From Bacteroidota bacterium (GTDB taxonomy: Bacteria; Bacteroidota; Bacteroidia; J057; JADKCL01), in assembly GCA_016718825.1 (NCBI GenBank), contig JADKCL010000022.1, positions 62,001 through 126,000 on the forward strand: a DNA stretch of 64,000 nt. Reading direction: 5' to 3'. Positions 52,406 to 60,794 of the stretch are shown here, piece after piece; position 1 is the first letter of the stretch, and every line of letters starts with the position of its first letter. The notes below the pieces were generated by a model that saw only the letters and a list, made by a program, of their open reading frames with translations, was not told the DNA's origin and did no database searches. Made by a program: the position numbers and the translations under genes.

Positions 52406-53410
52406 ATGAGAGAAACCACGTTCCTCAAACAAAACGAAAAAAAGTGGAAAGAGTTCGAGATGCTCGTTCGCGCCAAGAAGGGTATGGTGCCGCCTGACAA
52501 AATCGCCGAACTCTTCATCGAGGTGACGGATGACCTCGCCTACGCGCGTACGCACTACCCTCAAAGCACGACAACGCAGTACCTCAACGGCCTCGCCGGG
52601 CAGCTTCACCAGGCCATCGTTCGCAACAAAAAGGTCAAGTCCAATGCATTTCTGAATTTCTGGCGCACTGAACTGCCTGGAATTATGTTTCAGAGCCGCC
52701 ACAAGCTGCTGTATGCCTTTGTGATTTTTATGGTCGCCGTCTTGATCGGCGCCGTCAGCACCAACTATGACATCAACTTCGCCCGCCTCATCATGGGCGA
52801 CGATTACGTGGACCACACCATTGAAAACATAGAAAACGGACGGCCCTTGGGCATCTATGCCGAGGCTGGCGAAATAGACATGTTCCTTGCCATTACCATC
52901 AACAACATCAAGGTCAGCTTTTTTGCCTTCATCGCCGGATTGGTACTCTCGGCCGGCACAGCCTTCATCCTCTTCCGAAACGGCATCATGGTGGGGGCAT
53001 TTTTCTCCTTCCTGTTTCAATATGGCTTGGTCAAGGAAACGATTTTGACCGTGTTCATTCACGGAACGCTCGAATTGTCAGCAATCGTGATCGCAGGTGC
53101 GGCAGGGTTTGAAGTGGGGCATAGCATTCTCTTCCCTCGAACGTACTCACGGATCGAATCACTCAAAATGGGCGCGATGCGCGGGGTGAAGATTGTCATG
53201 GGCTTGGTGCCGGTTTTCATCATGGCCGGATTCCTGGAGGGTTTCGTGACGCGTCATACCGACATGCCGGCGATCGTGAGCCTGGCAATCATCTTCGGAT
53301 CCTTGGCCTTTATCGTCTATTATTTCATCATTTACCCGCTCCAACTGCATGCTGCACATGCCGACGAGCCGCAATTAGCAAGCAATGAGCCCAGCTACGG
53401 AAAGAATTGA
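52406..53410 (+). CDS. SpoIIM-like membrane protein
   Basis: A 334-residue protein. The N-terminal ~95 residues are cytoplasmic and helical (LKQNEKKWKEFEMLVRAKKG, VTDDLAYARTHYPQSTTTQY). Six or so membrane helices follow (LLYAFVIFMVAVLIGAVSTN; KVSFFAFIAGLVLSAGTAFI; GIMVGAFFSFLFQYGL; HGTLELSAIVIAGAAGFEVG; FIMAGFLEGF; SLAIIFGSLAFIVYYFIIYP). HGTLELSAI is the SpoIIM-family signature. The organism does not sporulate by other evidence here, so the name reflects the family only. It overlaps the next membrane gene by 26 bases and starts a six-gene operon. Confidence 0.9.
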   Translation: MRETTFLKQNEKKWKEFEMLVRAKKGMVPPDKIAELFIEVTDDLAYARTHYPQSTTTQYLNGLAGQLHQAIVRNKKVKSNAFLNFWRTELPGIMFQSRHKLLYAFVIFMVAVLIGAVSTNYDINFARLIMGDDYVDHTIENIENGRPLGIYAEAGEIDMFLAITINNIKVSFFAFIAGLVLSAGTAFILFRNGIMVGAFFSFLFQYGLVKETILTVFIHGTLELSAIVIAGAAGFEVGHSILFPRTYSRIESLKMGAMRGVKIVMGLVPVFIMAGFLEGFVTRHTDMPAIVSLAIIFGSLAFIVYYFIIYPLQLHAAHADEPQLASNEPSYGKN

Positions 53411-54296
53411 GCTGCTGCGCAAGCGCAGCTTCGGCGAGGTAGTCGGCGACACCTTCGCCTTTATTCGGCTGAATCTTGCAGTGATCCTCAAGGTTCACTT
53501 CCTTTTTTCATTGCCCGTCATCCTCGTGACGGCAGGGATTTTCCTGCTGCTTTTCAGGGATCATTTTTCCTTGCTCCATACGATCGATTCGGGCCCGTTT
53601 GAAGATTCGATTGCGTTCCGTGACGACTTCACCAACAGCGCTGTCTCGATCTTTTTCTCGATGATGGCGATGATTCCGGTGAGTACCACAACATTCCTCA
53701 TCGTTGACCGCTACTATCACAGTGAGACGGGCAAGGTGACATTCGAGGATGTCGTGTCTGTTGCCAAGCGGAAATATCTGCCTGTATTGGCCGCCAAACT
53801 TGTGATCGCCCCGATCATCTTCTTTACGAGCCTCATCCTCGTTTTGCCCGGACTCGCATTCTTCACCTTATTTATGTGTGTCGAATTGTTGATCATTCAG
53901 CACAACTTCGGGATCTTCAAGGCCATCGGGAAGTCTTCGAATATCATGACCAAATTTTTCTGGTCGCCTTTCCTGAACAACCTGCTTTTCTTGACGATTT
54001 ACCTGATTTTCACGGCTTTGATGGCGGTTCCGGTCGGGATTTTGGAAAATGCGTTGGAACTCACGACGACGACCATCGATTTGGACAGTCCTTGGACGAT
54101 TGTCGTATTGGCCTTGAAAACCTTCAATACCATTCTCGGTTTCATTCTCTACACGATCCCGACGGTGGCGATGGCCTTGATGTATTACTCGATTCGGGAA
54201 ACGTCAAGCAAGGCAACGATCATGGAAAGGATCCGTGCGATTGGAACGGAAAAGAAGAAAACCCCAACTTATCAGCTCGGCGATGAACAGTACTAA
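53385..54296 (+). CDS. Multi-pass membrane protein of the SpoIIM-DUF58 operon
   Basis: A 303-residue protein with a short cytoplasmic start (ERIELLRKRSFGEVVGDTFA) and about six membrane helices (HFLFSLPVILVTAGIFLLLF; SMMAMIPVSTTTFLIV; LVIAPIIFFTSLILVLPGLA; LNNLLFLTIYLIFTALMAVP; FILYTIPTVAMALMYYSI). The fold resembles the membrane domain found in glycerophosphodiester phosphodiesterase-type proteins, but there is no enzyme part. The gene overlaps the SpoIIM gene by 26 bases and the DUF4129 gene by 14 bases, so it belongs in the same functional unit; role unknown. Confidence 0.84.
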   Translation: MSPATERIELLRKRSFGEVVGDTFAFIRLNLAVILKVHFLFSLPVILVTAGIFLLLFRDHFSLLHTIDSGPFEDSIAFRDDFTNSAVSIFFSMMAMIPVSTTTFLIVDRYYHSETGKVTFEDVVSVAKRKYLPVLAAKLVIAPIIFFTSLILVLPGLAFFTLFMCVELLIIQHNFGIFKAIGKSSNIMTKFFWSPFLNNLLFLTIYLIFTALMAVPVGILENALELTTTTIDLDSPWTIVVLALKTFNTILGFILYTIPTVAMALMYYSIRETSSKATIMERIRAIGTEKKKTPTYQLGDEQY

Positions 54297-55038
54297 ACAC
54301 ATGCTTCGCATTTTGGGCTTGGCGGTACTGCTATTGGGCATCACGCCAAGCACGAAGGCATTTGTGGCAGTTCCACCGCCTCATAACGACTATCAGGAGC
54401 GTGGTTTTGACCAGGACAAACTCAAGGAATACCGCGAGAATGCCAAATATCAATACCACCGCGACAAGCCTGAGCCGCCTAAAAGGAAAGCGAAGCCTCG
54501 GGAAAAACGCAAATATGTAGACACACAACCGGTCTACCGCGACAGCCCAAGGACTGACTTTTCGGGTGCATTAAAAGGTGTATTTTGGGTCCTCATCATT
54601 GGTGCAGCGATTTTTGTCCTGTTTCAATTGCTGAAAATCAACTTCAAAGGTCTCCTCAAGAAAAAATCGGACAAAGCCAAAGTGGTCAAGGAAACTGAAA
54701 TTCCGGTGGAAGAGGACATCACCAAGATGGAATTTGAAGACCTGCTCCAACAGGCGGTCGATGCGGGACGGTACCGCGTAGCGGTGCGCTTGCTTTACTT
54801 GCGCACCTTGCGGCAGCTCACCGATCAAGGGCTCATCCATTGGAAACCTGAGAAAACCAACCATGACTACCTGCGTGAGTTGACCGACAAGCGTTTGCGG
54901 CCGGGTTTCAGCGACGTGACCTTGATTTTCGAGTACATCTGGTACGGCGAATTCCCCGTCAACAAAGACGACTTCAACCTCGCCCGCGCTTCTTTCATTC
55001 AGTTTGAACAATCAATGCGCCAACCACATGCGGTCTAA
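54283..55038 (+). CDS. Exported DUF4129 domain protein
   Basis: About 251 residues from the ATG at 54283, which overlaps the previous stop; the ATG at 54235 is deep inside that gene. Signal-like start MLRILGLAVLLLGITPSTKA, a highly charged linker (KRKAKPREKRKYVDTQPVYR), a membrane helix (GVFWVLIIGAAIFVLFQLLK), then the DUF4129 helical domain with AVRLLYLRTLRQLTDQGLIH, WKPEKTNHDYLRELTDKRLR and FEYIWYGEFPVNKDDF. DUF4129 is found next to transglutaminase or DUF58/MoxR genes in membrane clusters. Its stop overlaps the DUF4350 gene start. Confidence 0.88.
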   Translation: MNSTKHMLRILGLAVLLLGITPSTKAFVAVPPPHNDYQERGFDQDKLKEYRENAKYQYHRDKPEPPKRKAKPREKRKYVDTQPVYRDSPRTDFSGALKGVFWVLIIGAAIFVLFQLLKINFKGLLKKKSDKAKVVKETEIPVEEDITKMEFEDLLQQAVDAGRYRVAVRLLYLRTLRQLTDQGLIHWKPEKTNHDYLRELTDKRLRPGFSDVTLIFEYIWYGEFPVNKDDFNLARASFIQFEQSMRQPHAV

Positions 55039-56215
55039 AGCTCCCTATATCGTATTGGCCGTTTTGTTTGTCGGCTATATCCTGCTCGAGGTGCTTGGTC
55101 CGCAAGCCACGAACTGGACCCCGTCTTATCAGCAGGACAAGGCTACGCCTTTTGGCAGCGAATTGGTTTATCAGCGGCTGCCGGACCTTTTCCCCGATGT
55201 CGAAATCAAAACCGTTGAAGAAAGTCCAACCAAGGTCTTGAAGCTCTTCGAAAAAGAGCGCGCCAACTACATCATCATTCAGGAAGAATTCAAAACGGAC
55301 CAATTTGAAGCCCGCGCCTTGCTTGACTTTGTGCGGCGGGGAAATGACGTTTTCATTGCTGCGAATATCTTTGAGGGTTCCCTGGCGGATTCGCTTTCCG
55401 TTGGAAATCTGGAGCAATTCTGGTCGATTTTTGACGATCTGAACAACGACCCGGCCAAGGACGACTATCTCAGCTTCTCGGAGGACTATGATCCTGACCA
55501 GAAGCACTTTCCGCTCTTGGACAATGTTGTCTACAACAGCTTTTACACGGGTGGCGACGAGGTGTTGAGCACCAACAAAACCGAACGGAGCATGTTCATC
55601 CGCATTGACATGGGCGAAGGCAGCTTCTACCTGCATTCGGTGCCGCTCATGTTTACGAATTACTTCATGGTCGATCCCGTCAACAATCAGTACATCAGCA
55701 AGGCCTTGTCCTTTTTGCCGGTGCAAGATGTGATTTGGGACGAATATTTCAAGCCGGGAAAGGTCAAAACGGATTCACCCGTCGGCCATTTGTTGGAGCA
55801 ACCTTCGCTGCGTTGGGCCTGGATTCTGGCCTTGGTGGGCGTGTTGCTGTTCATGGTCTTCGAAAGCAAACGCAAGCAACGCATCATTCCGGTGATCGAG
55901 CCGCTCAACAATACGACTTTGGAGTTCACCAAGACGGTCGGCATGCTCTACTTTGCACACGGCGACCACAAAGACATCAGCGAAAAGAAAATCAAGTTTT
56001 TGTTTGAGTACATTCGCAACCGTTGGAGCCTTCCTACCAACGACCTCGGCTCTGATTTCCGTGAGAAGCTCACTGCAAAGTCAGGTGTTCACCGCATGGA
56101 AATCGAGCAATTGTTCACGCAAATTGAGCGCATTCACAAGGCAAAAGATGTCGACGAAGAAGCATTGTTGCAGCTTTCACGCTGGATTGACGACTTCTAC
56201 GCCAAATCGAAATAA
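55028..56215 (+). CDS. DUF4350 domain membrane protein
   Basis: About 395 residues from the ATG at 55028 (MRSKAPYIVLAVLFVGYILL); the ATG at 55004 also lies in the DUF4129 gene. An N-terminal membrane helix is followed by an exported DUF4350 domain: FGSELVYQRLPDLFP, NYIIIQEEFKTDQFEARALL and DFVRRGNDVFIAANIF, as in GATase-like folds. A second helix (WAWILALVGVLLFMVFES) ends in a cytoplasmic helical tail (LTAKSGVHRMEIEQLFTQIE). Known: DUF4350 sits with DUF58 and MoxR in conserved membrane clusters of unknown role. Confidence 0.88.
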   Translation: MRSKAPYIVLAVLFVGYILLEVLGPQATNWTPSYQQDKATPFGSELVYQRLPDLFPDVEIKTVEESPTKVLKLFEKERANYIIIQEEFKTDQFEARALLDFVRRGNDVFIAANIFEGSLADSLSVGNLEQFWSIFDDLNNDPAKDDYLSFSEDYDPDQKHFPLLDNVVYNSFYTGGDEVLSTNKTERSMFIRIDMGEGSFYLHSVPLMFTNYFMVDPVNNQYISKALSFLPVQDVIWDEYFKPGKVKTDSPVGHLLEQPSLRWAWILALVGVLLFMVFESKRKQRIIPVIEPLNNTTLEFTKTVGMLYFAHGDHKDISEKKIKFLFEYIRNRWSLPTNDLGSDFREKLTAKSGVHRMEIEQLFTQIERIHKAKDVDEEALLQLSRWIDDFYAKSK

Positions 56216-56262
56216 AATTCATTCATTTCAATTCTACAACCCAAGGAAAGATAGACGTTCGC

Positions 56263-57247
56263 ATGGATACACCTGAAATGTTTCAAAAGAGCAGGCTCGA
56301 CCTGACCGAGTTGCGCGATGGCGTGGCACGCATGAAAGAAGAAGTCGGCAAGGTCATTGTCGGCCAAGAAAAAGTCCTCGAATTGCTGATCGTGGCATTG
56401 CTTGCCGATGGGCACGTCTTGATTGAGGGTGTCCCGGGTGTAGCCAAGACGCTGACCGCCAAGCTACTCGCCCGCACATTCAGCGTTGATTTCTCACGTA
56501 TCCAATTCACGCCTGACTTGATGCCGAGCGACGTTTTGGGCACCTCGATCTTCAACCAAAAGACCAGTGACTTCGAATTCCGCCGCGGGCCGATTTTCAG
56601 CAACATCGTGCTGATCGACGAAATCAACCGTGCCCCTGCCAAGACGCAAGCCGCCTTGTTTGAGGCCATGGAAGAGCGTCAAGTCACGATGGATGGCACG
56701 ACCTACAAGCTTGCGCCACCGTTTATCGTGCTTGGCAACCCAAAACCCCGTAGAACACGAAGGCACTTACCGCTTACCGGAAGCACAGCTCGACCGTTTC
56801 ATCTTCAAGGTCACGATCGACTATCCGAGCCTCCATGAAGAGGAATCGATCATTCGAGGGCACCATACGCGCCAATTTGCCGATCCGGTGTCCATGATCA
56901 CGCCGGTCATGAGCGCCGACAAAGTCGCTGCCTACCGCGCCAAAGTCCGCGAAATCCATGTCGAGGAAAAACTGATCAATTACATCGCCCGCTTGGTCAA
57001 TGACACCCGCCAAAACAAATCCCTGTTTTTGGGTGCCTCCCCACGTGCGTCGATCGCGATTCTGAATACTTCCAAAGCCATGGCGGCCATCCGGGGACGT
57101 GATTTCATTACCCCTGAAGACATCCGCGAAGTGACATTGCCCGTGATGCAACACCGCGTGATCCTCACGCCTGAGCGCGAGATGGAAGGCCTGAAGCCTG
57201 CGGACATCATCCGCGATATCATCCAAAAAATCGAGGTGCCGAGGTAG
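56263..57247 (+). pseudogene. MoxR-family AAA+ ATPase, interrupted by a one-base frameshift
   Basis: Two frames join to make one 327-residue MoxR ATPase. Frame one (56263 on) has VIVGQEKVLELLIVALL, Walker A GVPGVAKTLTAK, RIQFTPDLMPSDVLGTSIFN, Walker B IVLIDEINRAPAKTQ and QVTMDGTTYKLAPPFIVL, then breaks. Frame two resumes with ATQNPVEHEGTYRLPEAQLD and FLGASPRASIAILNTSKAMA and ends at 57247. Family members read PPFIVLATQNPVEHEG; the text has an extra G at 56734-56735 (CTTGGCAACC in place of CTTGCAACC). MoxR works with DUF58 partners as a chaperone-like ATPase. All other codons are intact, so this is either a sequencing error or a very recent mutation. Confidence 0.88.
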
Positions 57248-58581
57248 TGAAGAAATTTTTCCAAAGCCTCTACCTGAGCCCCAGGCTGTTTCTCGCATTG
57301 GCAATCAATGTCGAATTGTTCATCAATGCCTACTTTTTGCCACCGGCATTCATCTTTGCGATCGGCGCCTTGGGCTTGACCGTGACGGCATTTTTGGTCG
57401 ATCTCGCGGTGCTGTACCGCGTGCAAAAAGGCATCGTTGCGCGCCGGAATACCCCCGAAAAACTCAGCAACGGCGACGAAAACGAGATTACCCTGGAACT
57501 CGAGAACTATTACAACTTCACGATCAAAACGGAAATCTTCGACGAATTGCCCTTTCAGTTCCAGAAGCGGGACACAAGCTTCCTAGCACAGGTGAGTTCA
57601 GGGGCGTTACAGGAGCTCAAATACACCATTCGCCCGACCAAACGTGGCGAATATGAATTTGGGGCGGTGAAGGTCTATGCCAAAACGCCGCTCGGCTTGG
57701 TGAGTCGACGCTTTGTCTTCGAGCAGGGCAAAACCTTGCCGGTGTACCCGAGCTACATGCAAATGCGCCAATACGAAATCATGGCGATGAGCAACCGTTT
57801 GCAAGACATCGGTGTGAAGCGCATTCGCAAACTCGGACATAGCATGGAGTTTGAGCAAATCCGCGATTATGTGGTGGGCGACGACCTCCGGACCCTGAAT
57901 TGGAAAGCGACAGCCCGTTCGGGGCGGTACATGGTGAACCAATACACCGAGGAAAAATCGCAGCCCATTTATTGCATGATCGACAAGGGCCGGATGATGA
58001 AAATGCCCTTCAAAGGCCTTAGCCTGCTGGATTATGCGATCAACGCCACCTTGGTGATGAGCAACATCGCGATTTACAAGCAGGACAGGGCGGGTTTGAT
58101 CACATTCGCCGAGGAAATGGGCGTGGTGCTCAAGGCCAAACGCAATGCAACGCAGATGCAGGCCATTACGGAGATTCTCTACAACCAAAAAACGCGGTAC
58201 CTGGAAAGCGACTTCGAATTGTTGTACACCAACATCCGGCGGCAGATCAATCACCGTTCGTTGATGCTGATTTTCACCAACTTCGACAGCCTATCGGCGA
58301 TGCACCGGCAGCTTCCCTACCTGCGTCGACTGAACAAAGACCATTTGCTCGTGGTCATCTTTTTTGAAAACACCGAATTGCAGGAACTCATCCTCGCCCC
58401 TGCCAATACGACCGAAGAAGTCTATCTCAAAACCGTCGCCGAAAAATTCGCCTTTGAGAAGCGGCAGATCGTGCGGGAGCTGAACCTGCATGGGATCCAA
58501 TCGATTTTGACCGCGCCGGAGAATTTGACGGTGAATACTTTGAATAAGTATTTGGAGTTGAAGGCGAGAGGGGTGATTTAG
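57247..58581 (+). CDS. DUF58 domain protein (MoxR partner)
   Basis: A 444-residue protein with a GTG start overlapping the moxR stop (TAGTG). Two N-terminal membrane helices (LFLALAINVELFINAYFLPP; FIFAIGALGLTVTAFLVDLA) are followed by an Ig-like part (NGDENEITLELENYYNFTIK, KYTIRPTKRGEYEFGAVKVY) and the DUF58 core: IRKLGHSMEFEQIRDYVVGD, DLRTLNWKATARSGRYMVNQ and a vWA-like region (IYCMIDKGRMMKMPFKGLSL) whose MIDAS motif is degenerate. Known: DUF58 and MoxR form a membrane-associated ATPase/vWA pair. It ends the operon. Confidence 0.92.
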   Translation: MKKFFQSLYLSPRLFLALAINVELFINAYFLPPAFIFAIGALGLTVTAFLVDLAVLYRVQKGIVARRNTPEKLSNGDENEITLELENYYNFTIKTEIFDELPFQFQKRDTSFLAQVSSGALQELKYTIRPTKRGEYEFGAVKVYAKTPLGLVSRRFVFEQGKTLPVYPSYMQMRQYEIMAMSNRLQDIGVKRIRKLGHSMEFEQIRDYVVGDDLRTLNWKATARSGRYMVNQYTEEKSQPIYCMIDKGRMMKMPFKGLSLLDYAINATLVMSNIAIYKQDRAGLITFAEEMGVVLKAKRNATQMQAITEILYNQKTRYLESDFELLYTNIRRQINHRSLMLIFTNFDSLSAMHRQLPYLRRLNKDHLLVVIFFENTELQELILAPANTTEEVYLKTVAEKFAFEKRQIVRELNLHGIQSILTAPENLTVNTLNKYLELKARGVI

Positions 58582-58643
58582 AGTGTGAGTGGGAGTACGA
58601 GGAAGCAGGCAAAATTGCTATCTTTGGTGAAAATGAAATTGGC

Positions 58644-59744
58644 ATGATCAAGCGACTCGTCGTTGAGAAATTATATGATCGATTTGATTTTGATCTTCAT
58701 TTCAATGAGGATTTGAATCTATTGACAGGGAGGAATGGATCTGGTAAGACGACGTTGATGAAATTGATGTGGGGGATGCTGAGCGGGAGAATTGGAGATG
58801 TAGCCATGTACCCAAGCGTCGAGAACTTATTATTGGAAGTGACCGAAGGAACACTTTTTCAAGGGACGAAAGAAAAGGAACTTCGATTATTTGGACACAA
58901 CCTTCTTAGCGAGCGTAAATTTGTTGCAAGAGCTGATCTTTCGAAAAATGCCAAAAACATCGGATATTCAATCGGGGATGTCCAACAGATTCTCCCAGGG
59001 CGAGTAAGTCAATACCTTGAATCAGCAAGATGCTCACTTTATTTCCCAACTTTCCGCAGGAATGAAGGAGGCTACGAATTTCTCAGCGTCCCGCAACCAG
59101 TAGGTCAGAATCCGCTTGCAGATGAGAATTTGGCAAATATGATCCGCGCAGCAAGTAACGGGCCTCGGGAATTCCATGTATTTGTGAATTATTCTTCGAC
59201 GATTGACATCGAATTTATCATTGCTTCGATACAGGCGAACATTGCAAATCAGACACAAAAACTTGAAAAGGAGCAAAGTGACTTCGTTTTGCAATTGACT
59301 GTTAATGTCGAGGGCGATGAAAGAGCAATTCTTCAAGCCATCAGGTCCAAGCAGGAAGAAACGAATGCCAAGGTGGCCGAATTGATGAAGCCGCTCACTA
59401 AGCTCTCAGAGATGATTGCGATTCTGTTCAAGGGCAAAGGCGTTCAGGTTTCGGGGAATCTCACCCTGGGCGACAATTTGGAGGCCATTCATTCTGAGCA
59501 TCTCAGCTCTGGCGAAAAGCAAATGCTCAGTCTTCTTGCCTATTGTTCGATTTGCAAGAACACGATCATCTTTATCGACGAACCCGAGCTCAGCCTCAGC
59601 GTAGATTGGCAGCGGCTGTTGGTGCCGATGTTGCTTGACATTCCTAATGGGAATCAATATTTTATGGCTACGCATTCCCCCATGATTTACGCATTGTATC
59701 CTGATAAAGACATTTTCTTAGACTCAGACAAAGGAGGAAACTGA
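58644..59744 (+). CDS. AAA/ABC-type ATPase, AriA-like (PARIS-like system)
   Basis: A 366-residue ATPase. Walker A is GRNGSGKT at residues 29-36; the ABC signature is LSSGEK at 287-292; Walker B is IIFIDEPE at 308-315; the switch His is in MATHSP at 341-346. The helical middle (QTQKLEKEQSDFVLQLTVNV) lies between. This is the SMC/OLD-type AAA_15 layout. Known: in PARIS (AriA-AriB) an ATPase of this type is paired with a DUF4435 TOPRIM protein and triggers an abortive response to phage anti-restriction proteins. The next gene, starting one base past the stop, is a DUF4435 protein. Composition is AT-richer than the operon upstream. Confidence 0.86.
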   Translation: MIKRLVVEKLYDRFDFDLHFNEDLNLLTGRNGSGKTTLMKLMWGMLSGRIGDVAMYPSVENLLLEVTEGTLFQGTKEKELRLFGHNLLSERKFVARADLSKNAKNIGYSIGDVQQILPGRVSQYLESARCSLYFPTFRRNEGGYEFLSVPQPVGQNPLADENLANMIRAASNGPREFHVFVNYSSTIDIEFIIASIQANIANQTQKLEKEQSDFVLQLTVNVEGDERAILQAIRSKQEETNAKVAELMKPLTKLSEMIAILFKGKGVQVSGNLTLGDNLEAIHSEHLSSGEKQMLSLLAYCSICKNTIIFIDEPELSLSVDWQRLLVPMLLDIPNGNQYFMATHSPMIYALYPDKDIFLDSDKGGN

Positions 59745-59745
59745 G

Positions 59746-60519
59746 ATGCCCGTACCGCAACAAACTGCCGCCGAAATTAGTGCAGAAATGGCTAAGTCTT
59801 CTCTTCCCACAGTACTGATTGAAGGCAAGACCGATGCATTGATTTTTCGGAGGATACAAAGCCGCCTCGGCCTAGCGGAATTCACTTTTTTCCCTTGCGG
59901 TTCGCGGAGTCACTTGCTCGCCGTTTTTGAGCAATTCCGTCCGAATGTTAGTAGTCGTATTGCATTTTTCGCCGACAGGGATTTATGGTATTTCGATGGT
60001 GTACCGGCCAAGTTCTCCGATGTGATCTTCACCTTCGGCTACAGCATCGAGAATGATTTGTATTTCGATGGAAAGGAGCGCTTGGATGAATTACTTGATC
60101 CTGGCGAGTTCCAATTCCTACAAATACTCCTTCAGAATGTCTGCAATTGGTTTGGGTTTGAAATTGGACTACGAACTCAAGGAATGGCGCCAGAATATGC
60201 AAAACATAGCATCCTCAATCCATTGGTGATACCAAAACAAAAGCCTGACTTTGAGCCAAGTTTTTTGAGTGCAAGAGGCTACTCAATGCCAGAGACGCAA
60301 CTGCAGGAATTCATCCAACGGGATGAGCTTGCAGGCCTGCAGGGCAAAATTCTGTTTGATTGCTTCAAAAAGGTGTTCGATGATTTCAGGGAAAAGGACC
60401 AAGCCAAATTTGCGCATTCCCAACTCCACGAACTCTGCTTGATTGAAGGAATTTCCGCATCAAATCCCACTTCCCGTATCAATCAAATCATCACTGCTAT
60501 ACAACTCAAGTTGCAATAA
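59746..60519 (+). CDS. DUF4435 (TOPRIM-like) protein, AriB-like effector
   Basis: A 257-residue protein. Motifs at the N-terminus fit DUF4435/TOPRIM: Glu26 in VLIEGKTDALIFRRI, the DxD pair Asp77-Asp79 in AFFADRDLWYF and FGYSIENDLYFDG at 98-109. A strong Shine-Dalgarno (AGGAGG) lies about nine bases before the ATG, unusual for Bacteroidota. Known: AriB of PARIS is a DUF4435 protein with a TOPRIM nuclease that cleaves host tRNA on activation; OLD-like and Septu-like pairs are alternatives. Inferred: the toxic effector released when AriA senses a trigger. Its 3' end overlaps the small Cys-rich protein gene on the other strand by 14 bases. Confidence 0.83.
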   Translation: MPVPQQTAAEISAEMAKSSLPTVLIEGKTDALIFRRIQSRLGLAEFTFFPCGSRSHLLAVFEQFRPNVSSRIAFFADRDLWYFDGVPAKFSDVIFTFGYSIENDLYFDGKERLDELLDPGEFQFLQILLQNVCNWFGFEIGLRTQGMAPEYAKHSILNPLVIPKQKPDFEPSFLSARGYSMPETQLQEFIQRDELAGLQGKILFDCFKKVFDDFREKDQAKFAHSQLHELCLIEGISASNPTSRINQIITAIQLKLQ

Positions 60520-60688
60520 GGATCTCCATACCAGCACACCGGCCGACCGGCTGCGGCGGGTACTTCGTAAACCGCGTGTCCTCCTTGGCCTTCTCACACA
60601 TCATAAAAACACTGCCGCGCGCGTTGTTGGTCGTGCGCAGGTGGCGGCAGCGGTGGCAAAGACTTGTGGGAAAGGGCAAGCGATCCAT
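60506..60688 (-). CDS. Small Cys-rich conserved protein
   Basis: A 60-residue protein MDRLPFPTSLCHRCRHLRTT with four cysteines: CHRC, one in VFMMCEKAKED and one in VGRCAGMEI. The KYPPQPVGRC tail and the CxxC-RH lead recall a family of ~50-60-residue cysteine-rich proteins seen in several phyla, by memory. The four Cys likely hold zinc. Function is unknown. It overlaps the AriB-like gene end by 14 bases on the opposite strand. Confidence 0.6.
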   Translation of the reverse strand: MDRLPFPTSLCHRCRHLRTTNNARGSVFMMCEKAKEDTRFTKYPPQPVGRCAGMEILIAT

Positions 60689-60752
60689 ACTGCGAAATTC
60701 GGGGGAATGGGTTGGTTTTGCAAGTCGGGTTGCCTGTAAAGGCTAACGCAAA

Positions 60753-60777
60753 AAGCCTTCCCGATTCAGGAAGGCTT
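60753..60777 (-). terminator. Intrinsic terminator of the GIN-domain gene
   Basis: AAGCCTTCC (60753-60761) pairs perfectly with GGAAGGCTT (60769-60777) around a 7-base loop. On the minus strand it is followed by five T residues, and it lies about 18 bases past the stop of the leftward GIN-domain gene. Confidence 0.75.
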
Positions 60778-60794
60778 CGTGCTTGCTTCAGACA

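Noticed and set aside
52358..53062. Extension of the RDD gene upstream to 53062
   Set aside because: This part is antisense to the SpoIIM-like gene and lacks domain character; the GTG at 52357 starts exactly where the RDD protein begins.
60520..60750. CRISPR or repeat array in the GC-rich stretch after the AriB-like gene
   Set aside because: No regular repeat-spacer pattern; most of the stretch is explained by the small Cys-rich gene.
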